Origin: Xanthobacter autotrophicus
Lineage (GTDB): Bacteria; Pseudomonadota; Alphaproteobacteria; Rhizobiales; Xanthobacteraceae
Direction of reading: 5' to 3'
Assembly (NCBI RefSeq): GCF_030015065.1
Contig: NZ_JAIVFN010000019.1
Coordinates: forward strand, 1 to 48,588
Length of the DNA: 48,588 bases
Shown here in pieces: positions 17,633-25,813 of the stretch. The notes beneath the pieces were generated by a model that was given only the letters and a program-made list of their open reading frames with translations, was not told where the DNA came from and searched no databases. Position numbers and translations under genes: made by a program. Each line of letters opens with the position of its first letter. The stretch's first letter is position 1.

Positions 17633-18348
17633 ATGTGCCCGCTTCCTCCACCGCCGCTGTCACGTCCGGCACCCTCTCGGCCGAAGACGCCATCCGCTCG
17701 CGCCGCTCCATCCGCGCCTTCCTGCCGACGCCCGTCTGCGACGAGACCGTCGCGGCTATACTGGAGCTTGCGGCCCGCGCGCCCTCCGGCACCAATATAC
17801 AGCCATGGCAGGTGCTGGTGCTGCGGGGCGAACCGCTCGCGGCGCTGACGCGCGAACTCCATGCGCTCTCCATCGCCGGCGATCCCGGCACCGAGGAATT
17901 TGCCTATTACCCGCGCCAGTGGCGCGAGCCGTATCTCTCCCGTCGACGGAAGGTGGGCTGGGACCTTTACGGCACGCTCGGCATTGCCAAGGGCGACACC
18001 GAGCGGATGCGCCAGCAACTCGCGCGCAACTTCCTGTTCTTCGATGCACCGGTGGGGCTCGTCTTCACCATCGACCGGGACATGGAGCGCGGCTCCTGGC
18101 TCGACTACGGCATGTTCCTCCAGAACATCATGATCGCCGCCCGCGGCTTCGGCCTCGACACCTGCCCGCAGGCGGCCTTCAACGCCTATGGGGCGGTGAT
18201 CGCAAAGCGCCTTGCCATTCCGGACACGAAGATGGTGGTGTGCGGCATGGCGCTCGGATACGCGGACGCCGCCGCCCCGGAGAACCGCTTCGAAACTGAG
18301 CGCGAGCCTCTGGAAGGCTTCGTGCGCTTCATCGACACGCTCGCCTGA
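17629..18348 (+). CDS. Nitroreductase-family flavoprotein
   Basis: A 239-residue FMN-binding protein. The FMN phosphate loop is SRRSIRAFLPTPV. NIQPWQVLVL and the C-terminal GMALGYADAAAPENRFETEREPLE are nitroreductase family marks, the last being the GYP-type segment. The start codon overlaps the GntR stop (ATGA). Members reduce nitro groups, quinones or enones with NAD(P)H. Within an acyl-CoA operon it may act on an alpha,beta-unsaturated carbonyl, but there is no direct evidence. Two GC hairpins follow the gene. Confidence 0.87.
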   Translation: MNVPASSTAAVTSGTLSAEDAIRSRRSIRAFLPTPVCDETVAAILELAARAPSGTNIQPWQVLVLRGEPLAALTRELHALSIAGDPGTEEFAYYPRQWREPYLSRRRKVGWDLYGTLGIAKGDTERMRQQLARNFLFFDAPVGLVFTIDRDMERGSWLDYGMFLQNIMIAARGFGLDTCPQAAFNAYGAVIAKRLAIPDTKMVVCGMALGYADAAAPENRFETEREPLEGFVRFIDTLA

Positions 18349-18353
18349 ACAAC

Positions 18354-18407
18354 GGGGCCGGCGGCCGGCCCCACCTCGCGCCACCGCCGCACGCGCAGCC
18401 CCGGCTG
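18354..18407 (+). terminator. Two GC-rich hairpins after the acyl-CoA operon
   Basis: An 8-bp stem with loop CGG (18354-18372, GGGGCCGG/CCGGCCCC) is followed by a second hairpin, CGCAGCC/GGCTGCG (about 18392-18407). Neither has a T-tract. They lie in the 93-bp gap between nitroreductase and the next SDR and mark the apparent end of the high-GC operon. Confidence 0.45.
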
Positions 18408-18441
18408 CGCGAATGATGGCGCGCGTCCCCCCAAACAGGAC

Positions 18442-19212
18442 ATGTCCCACATGGATCTCACCGGCACGCTCGCCATCGTCACTGGCGCCGCTTCCGGCCT
18501 CGGCAACGCCACCGCCCGTCTGCTGGCAGAAAAGGGCGCGCAGCTTGCCTTGATCGACCTTCGGGAAGAAGGCATGGCGAACCTTTCGAAGGAGACCGGA
18601 GCGCTTTCCATCTCTTGCGATGTCGCCGATGCATCGGCTTCGGAAGCGGCATTCGCCCGCGTCCTTGCGGATCGCGGAATTCCGCGAATTTTGGTCAATT
18701 GCGCCGGGATCGCACCGGGCGCGCGCATCGTTGATCGAGGCGAGCCCGGCTCTCTCGCGGAATTTGAGCGCATCGTGCGCATCAACCTGATCGGTACCTA
18801 CAACTGGCTGCGCCTCGCTGCGGCCGCCATGACAGGCAACACGCCGGATGCCGAGGGCCAGCGCGGCGTCATCGTCAACACAGCCTCTATTGCCGCCTAT
18901 GAAGGGCAGATTGGCCAGACAGCCTATGCCGCCTCTAAAGGAGGGGTCGCGTCGCTGACGCTTCCGGCGGCACGCGAACTGGCGCGGCACGGCATCCGCG
19001 TCGCTGCCATTGCTCCTGGCTTGTTCGGCACTCCCATGGTGGAGGCGATGACCCAGGAAGTGCAGGATCGCGTCTTTGAGGTCATTCCATTTCCTAAACG
19101 CCCCGGCCGACCCGAGGAGTTCGCACGGATGGTCCTCAGCATCGTTGCCAATCCTATGGCGAACGGCTCTGTATTCCGGCTCGATGCCGGATTGAGGATG
19201 CAAGCTCGGTGA
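18442..19212 (+). CDS. Short-chain dehydrogenase, 3-hydroxyacyl-CoA dehydrogenase type II-like
   Basis: A 256-residue SDR with TGAASGLG (14-21), NCAG in place of NNAG (86-89), catalytic Ser149, Tyr162 and Lys166. The insert TGNTPDAEGQRGVIVNTASIAAYEGQIGQTAYAASKGGV is characteristic of the HSD10/3-hydroxyacyl-CoA dehydrogenase type II group, which uses NAD+ in beta-oxidation. Asp39 after the second beta strand (LIDLREEG) supports NAD. Its codon use is visibly less GC-biased than that of the operon before it, so it probably belongs to the following island. It is convergent with the GntR gene at 19315. Confidence 0.88.
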   Translation: MSHMDLTGTLAIVTGAASGLGNATARLLAEKGAQLALIDLREEGMANLSKETGALSISCDVADASASEAAFARVLADRGIPRILVNCAGIAPGARIVDRGEPGSLAEFERIVRINLIGTYNWLRLAAAAMTGNTPDAEGQRGVIVNTASIAAYEGQIGQTAYAASKGGVASLTLPAARELARHGIRVAAIAPGLFGTPMVEAMTQEVQDRVFEVIPFPKRPGRPEEFARMVLSIVANPMANGSVFRLDAGLRMQAR

Positions 19213-19314
19213 CATCTGCTCGCGGAGGGCAATATGCAGATTGAAGCCGAAGCCCATATGCCGGGCATAGCCCGATGTCAGGGCCGTGCTTGGAAGCAGA
19301 TTTTACGCGCGTGG

Positions 19315-20079
19315 TCAGTTCGACCGATGCGCGGAATCGCTGTCGACGGGCCGGTTGATGTCGAAATTGGCCAGCTCGTAGCCGCGGCGGAAGTCCATGA
19401 TGTGCTTTTCCATCCACAAGGTCGCATGCCTCGGATCGCGCCTACGGATGCCCTCGAATATCTCGGTGTGGGCGGCGAGCATGCGATCCTTCGCATTGAG
19501 GCGAGACATCACGCGATAGAAAGCCGGGTAGAAGAATTGCCCAATCGGCTCGCGCGCCAGCAAAAGCGCGCGGTTTCGTGACGCCTTGGCGATGATGTAG
19601 TGGAACTCGATATCCAGCGCTACGAGCTCGGCTTCATGTTCGATGCAGCGGCTGGTCGCTGCAAGATTCATCTCGAGCTGAACTATTTCTTCAGCGCTAG
19701 CGCGCTCGGCGGCAAGTTCTGCGGCGCGGACCTCAAGCGGTAGCATTATTTCCCACAGTTCGAGGAAAGTGATCTCGTGGAGGATCATGGCGCGGGTCAT
19801 CTGCTGCGCCAGATCCTTCTCCTGTGGGACACTGATGACGAGGCGGCGAGCGCTCTTGCGGAAGACAAGCCCACTCTGCTCGAGGACACGGATGGCCTCG
19901 CGCACCGTCGATCGGTTGACGCCAAGCTGCTTTGCCAACTGCAATTCCGATGGCAGCTGCTGGCCGGTTTTGAAGACGCCGTCGAGGATGCGCTTCTCAA
20001 TGGACGACGCAACCAGCTGGTAAGTCGGCTGAGCCTCGACCCGCTCCAAGGCGAAAACTTCGTTCTGGACCTCACCCAT
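19315..20079 (-). CDS. GntR-family regulator (FadR/FCD type), paralogue of the 16895 regulator
   Basis: A regulator of 254 residues from ATG 20077-20079 (MGEVQNEVFALERVEAQ). The frame is open to 20172, but the extension would be encoded by an operator-like palindrome (20106-20124), so the shorter start is preferred. The helix-turn-helix is LPSELQLAKQLGVNRSTVREAIRVLEQSGLVFRK. The effector domain has DIEFHYIIAKASRNRA, MSRLNAKDRMLAAH and MEKHIMDFRRGYELANFDI, near-duplicates of the other GntR. It faces the triple-CMD gene and is likely autoregulated through the sites between them. Confidence 0.9.
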   Translation of the reverse strand: MGEVQNEVFALERVEAQPTYQLVASSIEKRILDGVFKTGQQLPSELQLAKQLGVNRSTVREAIRVLEQSGLVFRKSARRLVISVPQEKDLAQQMTRAMILHEITFLELWEIMLPLEVRAAELAAERASAEEIVQLEMNLAATSRCIEHEAELVALDIEFHYIIAKASRNRALLLAREPIGQFFYPAFYRVMSRLNAKDRMLAAHTEIFEGIRRRDPRHATLWMEKHIMDFRRGYELANFDINRPVDSDSAHRSN

Positions 20080-20479
20080 GATGCGTATGCCCACATTCAA
20101 AGCAACCGATAGTCGGTCTATCGGCAGATTTTTGCACCATAGCGATGTCGCGCCCCAGAGCCAAACCTGCACGATTCATGTTGCCGAATTTGCAAATTAT
20201 ATCGTAATTTCATATACTTATTTTGATTCCGCTGAGCTAAGTTTGTCGATTTTACTCTTGCAGCGTCCTCTGGACGGCGAGTCTAGACAGATGACTGGCG
20301 GCACGATATAGACCGATAGTCAGACTATAAATAATCGTAGCCTCCTCGCCAGATTGCCCGCTGAGATGACGCCAACGGTCAGCGAGCATCGCCACGACAT
20401 CTATGATTATCCATTATATCATAGATCCTTATATGGATCTGGCTCGACGGCTCCCAACTCGGACAACTGGAGGAGCCCC
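20080..20479. promoter_or_regulatory. Divergent promoter/operator region, GntR versus triple-CMD gene
   Basis: This 400-bp AT-rich stretch holds no convincing gene. CCGATAG-N5-CTATCGG (20106-20124) lies just before the GntR start. A second site at 20307-20329 (TATAG-N13-CTATA, core GACCGATAGTC) shares the 10-mer ACCGATAGTC with the first. A third palindrome, AGATCC-N6-GGATCT, is at 20423-20440. Two sites with a common core between a GntR gene and its divergent neighbour fit FadR-type operators. GGAGG at 20469-20473 is the ribosome site for the gene at 20480. Confidence 0.6.
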
Positions 20480-21865
20480 ATGCGCAAGACGTGCCGAACC
20501 GTAGAGTTTGTTGCTCAACCTCCTCAGCTGCGGGAGCCTATTGCGGCAATAGCGTCCATCCCTTCGCGCCGAGCCCTTCTCGCCAATGCCGTCTGCGCGA
20601 TCGGAAGCGTCGGTATCATGGCTGGGGGAACTGCCCGTGCCTCCACCACGAATGAAACGGCGGACGCGCGCTATGAACGCGGGATGCAGATGCTCAAGCG
20701 CATCGGCGGGGAGGGCTACGACATTCCTGTGAAACGCCTCGCGGAAGTGGCCCCGGATCTCGCACGCTTCACCGTCGAATATCCTTACGGCGACGTTCTG
20801 TGCCGCCCCGGCCTTGACCTGACAAGCCGCCAGATCTGCACGATTTCGGCACTGATCGCCAACGGCAGCGCTCAGCCCCAGCTCAAGTATCATATGAATG
20901 GTTTCCTGAACGTCGGCGGAAAGCCGCGGGAACTTGCCGAACTGATGTTCGTGGCCATCGCCATTTGCGGTTATACTGCCGCAATCAACGGCGTCAGCCT
21001 CATTCGCGAGATTTTCAAGGAGCGCAACATCGCCTTTGAGGTGATCGCCCCCGTCACCGACGACGGGACGCGCCGGTACGAACGCGGCATAGCAACCCTC
21101 ATCGCCTGGTCACAGAAGGGGCCGGACGCGGTTACCGGGCCACTTCAGAAGGTGTCTCCGGAACTCGCCCAGTGGGTGGTAGAGGTCGCTTATGGTGACC
21201 TGCTGTCGAGAGAGGGGCTCAGCCACCAGACGCGAGACCTCGCGATTGTGTCGATGCTGACCTCCTCGGGAAATCGCGCCGATGCGCTGAGGTTTCATAT
21301 CGAAGCCGCGCTACGCCACGGCCTCACGAAAGAGCAACTGATCGAGGCCATCACGCAGCTGAGCATCTATGCGGGTTACCCCGCAGCTCTGAATGCCTTC
21401 ACGGTGGCGAACTCCACGTTTAAGGGTTGGAATGGCGAAGTCGCTGCTGGCCCAGCGCCGGCGGCGATGGCGCAATCGGAAACCCGTGAGGCTCGCCGTA
21501 AGCGCGGGTCGGAAGTGCTATCCAGGACATCCGCCGCTGCAGGCGAGGCGGTCGTACGCAGCTTTTCCGACATTGCTCCGGACATCGGCACGATGATCGT
21601 CGAAAATGCCTATGGCGACGTCTTCGCCCGCAACCAGATCTCATCGAAGACGCGCGAGCTGACCGCATGTGCCGCGCTGGCGGCCGTCGGCAGCAAGACG
21701 ATGGAGACGCCGCTTCGCGTCCATGTGAACGCGGCCCTCACCGCTGGTGCCAGTCGCGAGGAGATCAACGAGGCGCTCCTCAACCTCATCCCCTATTTCG
21801 GCTACCCGGTCGTGCAGCAGGCGATCCGCATCGCCGGCGAGGAGATCGCCAAGCGACCCACCTGA
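20480..21865 (+). CDS. Exported protein with three carboxymuconolactone-decarboxylase-like repeats
   Basis: A 461-residue protein beginning MRKTCRTVEF at an ATG with GGAGG six bases before it. A twin-arginine signal follows an unusually long n-region: SRRALLANA at 29-37, hydrophobic to ~50, cleavage near ARA at 54. Three tandem CMD/AhpD-like units follow (roughly 65-190, 195-325, 345-461). Each starts RYERG/RRKRG, contains a YGDV/L segment, and ends in a helix pair of the type HxxxAL..G..xExIxExI..xxxYxGYP. AhpD-type CxxC active-site pairs are absent, so hydroperoxidase function is doubtful. Known CMDs are cytoplasmic single- or double-domain enzymes of about 130 residues. The function of an exported triple version is unknown. 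Confidence 0.85.
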   Translation: MRKTCRTVEFVAQPPQLREPIAAIASIPSRRALLANAVCAIGSVGIMAGGTARASTTNETADARYERGMQMLKRIGGEGYDIPVKRLAEVAPDLARFTVEYPYGDVLCRPGLDLTSRQICTISALIANGSAQPQLKYHMNGFLNVGGKPRELAELMFVAIAICGYTAAINGVSLIREIFKERNIAFEVIAPVTDDGTRRYERGIATLIAWSQKGPDAVTGPLQKVSPELAQWVVEVAYGDLLSREGLSHQTRDLAIVSMLTSSGNRADALRFHIEAALRHGLTKEQLIEAITQLSIYAGYPAALNAFTVANSTFKGWNGEVAAGPAPAAMAQSETREARRKRGSEVLSRTSAAAGEAVVRSFSDIAPDIGTMIVENAYGDVFARNQISSKTRELTACAALAAVGSKTMETPLRVHVNAALTAGASREEINEALLNLIPYFGYPVVQQAIRIAGEEIAKRPT

Positions 21866-21872
21866 GAACCAG

Positions 21873-21903
21873 GTCGGCCAACCCGCCGCATGGGCTGGCC
21901 GAC
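21873..21903 (+). terminator. Hairpin after the triple-CMD gene
   Basis: GTCGGCCA and TGGCCGAC pair over 8 bp, and the stem continues inward with CCC/GGG around a short loop. It lies 7 bp after the stop codon. No T-run follows, so it is a probable but not certain terminator. Confidence 0.5.
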
Positions 21904-21984
21904 ACGCCGCTCGCAGCTAGGCTCATTCAGGTATCAGGATAGTCGTCGCCACATCTTTTGTGGCTTCGGATGCCGTACGCCCTA

Positions 21985-22612
21985 ATACCAACGGCCATTG
22001 AGGGTGACTCTCAGGGGCTCTCGGTTGAGAGCGATCGCTGATTCCATGGTGCGGGGAGGATTCGGGTCATGGCCTCAGCGGTGAAGCTTCGGACGGACTA
22101 CTCGGCTTCGGATTTGCGGCGGTTGGCCGCTGCTTCGAAACACGCCAACCAGAGCCGGCGGCTGCTGTCGCTGGCAGCGGTCCTTGATGGGATGGATCGC
22201 GCCGGGGCGGCTCGGATCGGCGGCATGGATCGTCAGACCCTGCGCGATTGGGTTCACCGCTTCAACGCGCTCGGCCCCGACGGGCTGCGCGACATCCGCT
22301 CCAAGGGCCACCCGCCCCGGCTGTCGAAGGCGCAGTTGGCCGAACTCGCCGAGATCGTCGAGACCGGCCCGGATCGCAGGGTCCACGGCGTCGTCCGGTG
22401 GCGGCGCCTCGACCTGAGGAAGCTCGTCGCGGACCGCTTCGGTGTCGCATACCACGAGCGAACCATCGGCAAGATCCTGAAGCAGATCGGCTTCTCGCAC
22501 ATCAGCGCCCGCCCCCGTCACCCGGGGCAGGACCCCGGGGTCATGGAGGACTTCAAAAAAACGTCCCCCGCACCCTGAGCGCTCACGTCGGGCACCTGCC
22601 GAAGGGGCGCGC
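21985..22612 (+). mobile_element. IS630-type element remnant, 3' truncated
   Basis: The stretch contains the intact first reading frame of an IS630-family transposase and only the first ~18 codons of the second. Homology stops after GHLPKGR at about 22606. The left edge is uncertain. A TA-rich point near 21983, just before CCAACGGCCATTGAGGGTG, is a candidate because IS630 elements insert at TA. The downstream bases to 22756 show no IS sequence I can recognise. The element is therefore dead. Confidence 0.7.
22069..22606 (+). pseudogene. IS630-family transposase, N-terminal part with frameshift site
   Basis: The first frame (169 codons to 22578) encodes the helix-turn-helix region: ASKHANQSRRLLSLAAVLDGMDR, RQTLRDWVHRFNALGPDGL and RSKGHPPRLS, ending with the winged-helix part VAYHERTIGKILKQIGFSH. 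At 22555-22561 seven A residues allow a -1 shift into a frame reading KKNVPRTLSAHVGHLPKG, the known start of the DDE half of these transposases. That frame then loses all similarity, so the catalytic domain is missing. The first-frame product may still be made. Confidence 0.8.
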
Positions 22613-22756
22613 CGAAAGACAACTTGGCGCATCACCAGTTCTGTTGATGCCCCCCAAACGCAGCGGAGATAATGTCTTGGCACCCGGGTCCGCAAAGGGG
22701 CCCTTGGTGCGGGCTGCGATCTTCGAGGCCCGGGACGTCTCATTGCGAGTAATCCC

Positions 22757-23095
22757 ATGCGAAACACCTTCGGACTGATTTCCGGCCTGTGGCTCGGTGC
22801 GCTGGCGGTGCTGCCGGCTTCGGCGATGCCTCTTACGCCAACCCCTCTGCCAGATACCGCCGTCGTGACCCCCGTCGCCCAGGGCTGCGGCCCGGGCTGG
22901 TGGCGCGGGCCGTGGGGCCATTGTCGTGACACCCCCTATAGCGGCCGCGTGCCGGGCGGCGGATGGGTGTACGATCTGCCGCCGACCTACGGCTATTACG
23001 GCAACGGCTGCCCTCCGGGCTACTGGCACGGGCCGTGGGGCCATTGCCGCGACACCCCCTATCACGGCCGGCTGCCCGGCGGCGGATGGCAGTGA
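22757..23095 (+). CDS. Small secreted repeat protein (GCG/CR-type)
   Basis: A 112-residue protein with a Sec signal peptide (1-23, cleaved after ASA) and two 28-residue repeats (43-70 and 84-111) of the form GCxPGxWxGPWGHCRDTPYxGRxPGGGW. Each holds two cysteines (44/56 and 85/97). The GCGPGW...GHCR pattern is a recurrent motif of small secreted proteins in Hyphomicrobiales known as GCG_CRPN. Function is unknown; a periplasmic or surface role is likely. Tyr/Trp/Gly content is extreme. It starts 150 bp after the broken IS630 and is followed by a second exported protein. Confidence 0.75.
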   Translation: MRNTFGLISGLWLGALAVLPASAMPLTPTPLPDTAVVTPVAQGCGPGWWRGPWGHCRDTPYSGRVPGGGWVYDLPPTYGYYGNGCPPGYWHGPWGHCRDTPYHGRLPGGGWQ

Positions 23096-23144
23096 CGGCA
23101 ACGCCCGTCTCCTCTCAAATCCAGCGACACGGAAGATCCTGACC

Positions 23145-23648
23145 ATGAAACGCACCCTTGCGGCCGCCCTGACGGGCGCCCTTCTCATCGCCATGCCCGC
23201 AGCGCAGGCCCAGACGGCACCGCCCGCCGGCGCGCCGCCGGAGCCGCCCGCCGTGGAGCTCTACAGCGCGGCGGATGCCCAGGCCGTGCTCGAGGCGCGC
23301 CTTCTCGCGCTGAAGACGGTGATGACCCTCAGTCCCGAACAGCAAAAGCTCTGGCCGCCGGTGGAGGCCGCCATCCGCGCGGTGGCGAAGCAGTCCGCCG
23401 AGCGCCGGGCCGAGCGGGCCAAGGCAGCGCCGCCCACTGATTTCGTCGACATCCTGGACCGCATCGCCGATGCCGAGGCGGTGAGGGCGCGAGACCTGAA
23501 GACCGTGACGGCCGCGCTGAAGCCCCTCGTCGCCTCCCTCACGCCGGAGCAGCAGCGGCGCATCCCCGCGTTCCTGGGCCTGCGCGAAGGCGCCGGCGGT
23601 CTGCCTCAGCCCACCGCCGAGATCTGGCTGTTCGAGGAAGAAAACTAG
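23145..23648 (+). CDS. Periplasmic Spy/CpxP-like LTxxQ-motif protein
   Basis: A 167-residue exported protein. The signal peptide is MKRTLAAALTGALLIAMPAAQAQ (cleavage near 22). The mature part is helical and charged, with two copies of the Spy/CpxP motif: MTLSPEQQKLWPPV and ASLTPEQQRRIPAF. Such proteins act as periplasmic chaperones or metal/stress sensors. The start is the ATG at 23145; the frame is open upstream without a start region. It lies 49 bp after the repeat protein on the same strand, so both may be co-expressed. Confidence 0.8.
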   Translation: MKRTLAAALTGALLIAMPAAQAQTAPPAGAPPEPPAVELYSAADAQAVLEARLLALKTVMTLSPEQQKLWPPVEAAIRAVAKQSAERRAERAKAAPPTDFVDILDRIADAEAVRARDLKTVTAALKPLVASLTPEQQRRIPAFLGLREGAGGLPQPTAEIWLFEEEN

Positions 23649-23695
23649 CATCAAATCAATATCATCCCATCACCTGCGGTCTCACGGAGGCTCCC

Positions 23696-24178
23696 ATGCC
23701 CATCTCGTTCCTGCATTCGAAAGGAACCGAAGCGCCCATCAAGATCCCTGCCATCGGGCTCGACCTGTTCGTGCGCATGCCGCCGGCGGCGAGTTCGGGC
23801 GAGTTCTGCTTCATCGAGACCATCAATGCCCCCGGCGCGGGTCCCCCCCGGCATCGCCACCGCGAAGCGGAGATCTTCCGCGTCATCGAGGGCCGGTATC
23901 TCTATGAGGCGGACGGCCAGCGCTTCTATGCCGAGGCCGGTGACGTGGTGAGCATTCCCGGCGGGGTCGAGCACGGCTTCTGCAATGTCACCGACAAGCC
24001 GGCGCGCCAGTACATCCTCATGGCCCCGGCCCTTGATGCGGTTGCCTTCTTCACCGAGCTGGCCGGCGTGATGCACGACGGCATCCCCGACCAGGCGGCT
24101 CTCAACGCCTTCGGGCTGAAGTGGCACGTGGAGTTCCTGGGGCCGCCCGTCAACAGGAACGACCAGCCCACGGAATAA
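23696..24178 (+). CDS. Cupin-domain protein
   Basis: A single-domain cupin of 160 residues. Motif 1 is PPRHRHREAEIFRVIEG (two His and Glu as metal ligands, from ~51). Motif 2 is GDVVSIPGGVEHGFCNVT with the fourth ligand His. GGAGG lies seven bases before the ATG. Cupins of this size bind a metal and either catalyse dioxygenation or isomerisation or act as storage or sensor proteins. It stands before the monooxygenase gene, 87 bp apart, which suggests a shared substrate, but nothing more specific can be said. Confidence 0.85.
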   Translation: MPISFLHSKGTEAPIKIPAIGLDLFVRMPPAASSGEFCFIETINAPGAGPPRHRHREAEIFRVIEGRYLYEADGQRFYAEAGDVVSIPGGVEHGFCNVTDKPARQYILMAPALDAVAFFTELAGVMHDGIPDQAALNAFGLKWHVEFLGPPVNRNDQPTE

Positions 24179-24265
24179 TGCGCATCTGCACAGCCGCCAT
24201 CGACGCAAGATCGAGAGGTTCGTGCCGCGGCGCGGGCCGAAGCGCAACATCAGGGGGAGGACAGG

Positions 24266-25735
24266 ATGAAGGATCAGGTGCTCATCGCCGGCGCGGGGCC
24301 GGTAGGCCTGACAATGGCCCTGGAACTGGCCCGCTACGGCGTCCCGGTGCGCATCATCGACAAGACCCCCGAGGCGACCCACACGTCCCGGGCAGTCGCG
24401 GTGTGGCCGCGAACGCTGGAGCTGCTCGACCGCTCCGGGGCGGCGGCTGACATCATTGCCGTGGGCAACAAGGTCACCGTTGCCAACATCCTGTCGGGTG
24501 GCCGTCCGGTGGCCTCGCTGTCGCTCGACCAGATTCCCTCCCCTTATCCGTTTGCGCTGATGGTGCCGCAGTACGACACCGAAGCCGTGTTGCGGCGTCA
24601 CCTCACAGCTCACGGCGTCACGCCAGACCTCGGCGTCGAACTTCTCGGTTTCGAGCAGGGCGACGATGGCCTTTCCGCCCGCCTGCGGGAGCCCGACGGC
24701 ACGGAGCGCACCGAGCCATATGCCTATCTGGTCGCCTGCGACGGCGCGCACAGCGTCGTGCGCCATCACCTCGGCCTCGACTTCAAGGGCGACACCTTCG
24801 GCCTCGACTGGACGCAGGGTGACTTTCACCTGAGCGGATATCCCTTTCCCTCCTCGCAGATGGCCATCTTCTGGCATGAGGACGGGCCGCTGCTGTTCTT
24901 CCCCATGGCGCCCGACCGCGCGCGCATCATCACCAGCCTCGGCCCCTCGACCGCAACGCCGCCCGTCGCGCTGGACCAGGTGGCGTTCCAGAAGATGGTG
25001 GACGCCCGCGGCCCCGGGGGCATCACGCTCACCGGGACGCAGTGGGTCAGTGCCTTCCGCATCAATGAGCGGCAGGTGGACAACTATCGGTCCGGGCGGG
25101 TCTTCCTCGCCGGCGATGCAGCTCACATCCACAGCCCGGCGGGCGGGCAGGGCATGAACACCGGCATGCAGGACGCCATCAATCTGGCGTGGAAGCTGGC
25201 CCTCGTGATCCGCGGCCTCGGCACCACGCCGGCGCTGCTGGAGAGCTATGATCTGGAACGCCGCCCGGTCGGCGCGCTGGTGATTGCGGCCTCGGGGCGC
25301 ATGACCCGGATCGGCACGCTGGCCGACCACACGCTGCAGCATGTGCGCGACTTCGTCGCCCATATCCTGATGGGGCTGTCGCCGGTGCAGCGGGCCATCA
25401 CGGGGCTGATGGCGGAAGTCTCCATCGGCTATCCGGACAGCCCGCTGAACGGCCCATCGCAGGGCGAAGCGAAGGCCGGCGCGCGGGTGCCGCCGGTGGC
25501 GGGCGAAACGCCGTTCGGCGCGGGCGACACGCCGCTGTTCACCGCGTGCGGCGGAGGCGGCGCGGCCGAACTCGCCTCGCGTTTTCCCCGGCTCGTGGCG
25601 GCGGCGTTGCGTCCGTCCGACGGCGGAGCTTTCATCTCGCTGGTCCGGCCGGATGGCTACCTCGCAGCCCAGGTGGAGGCTGCGGACTGGCAGGAACTCG
25701 TGCCCTATCTCCAGCGGATCGGGGCGGAGCGGTGA
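24266..25735 (+). CDS. FAD-dependent aromatic-type monooxygenase (PheA/TfdB/UbiH family)
   Basis: A 489-residue flavoprotein with the three family fingerprints: GAGPVGLTMALELARYGVPV (~8-27, FAD Rossmann), the DG motif LVACDGAHSVVRHHLGL (~155-170), and the GD motif VFLAGDAAHIHSPAGGQGMNTGMQDAINLAWKLA (~280). It probably hydroxylates an aromatic or enolic substrate using NAD(P)H and O2. The C-terminal thioredoxin-like domain of the longer phenol hydroxylases is shortened. A strong GGGGAGGACAGG precedes the ATG. Confidence 0.9.
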   Translation: MKDQVLIAGAGPVGLTMALELARYGVPVRIIDKTPEATHTSRAVAVWPRTLELLDRSGAAADIIAVGNKVTVANILSGGRPVASLSLDQIPSPYPFALMVPQYDTEAVLRRHLTAHGVTPDLGVELLGFEQGDDGLSARLREPDGTERTEPYAYLVACDGAHSVVRHHLGLDFKGDTFGLDWTQGDFHLSGYPFPSSQMAIFWHEDGPLLFFPMAPDRARIITSLGPSTATPPVALDQVAFQKMVDARGPGGITLTGTQWVSAFRINERQVDNYRSGRVFLAGDAAHIHSPAGGQGMNTGMQDAINLAWKLALVIRGLGTTPALLESYDLERRPVGALVIAASGRMTRIGTLADHTLQHVRDFVAHILMGLSPVQRAITGLMAEVSIGYPDSPLNGPSQGEAKAGARVPPVAGETPFGAGDTPLFTACGGGGAAELASRFPRLVAAALRPSDGGAFISLVRPDGYLAAQVEAADWQELVPYLQRIGAER

Positions 25736-25813
25736 CCGCTCGTCGCGTGAAGCCGCTCCCGAATGGCCGCGGCGGGCGAAACGACCGTCCGCTTCACAGC
25801 TGAGAGACCTGCA

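Noticed and set aside
22843-23092. CRISPR-like repeats
   Set aside because: The two repeated blocks are in-frame protein repeats of the small secreted protein; there are only two copies and no spacers or cas genes.
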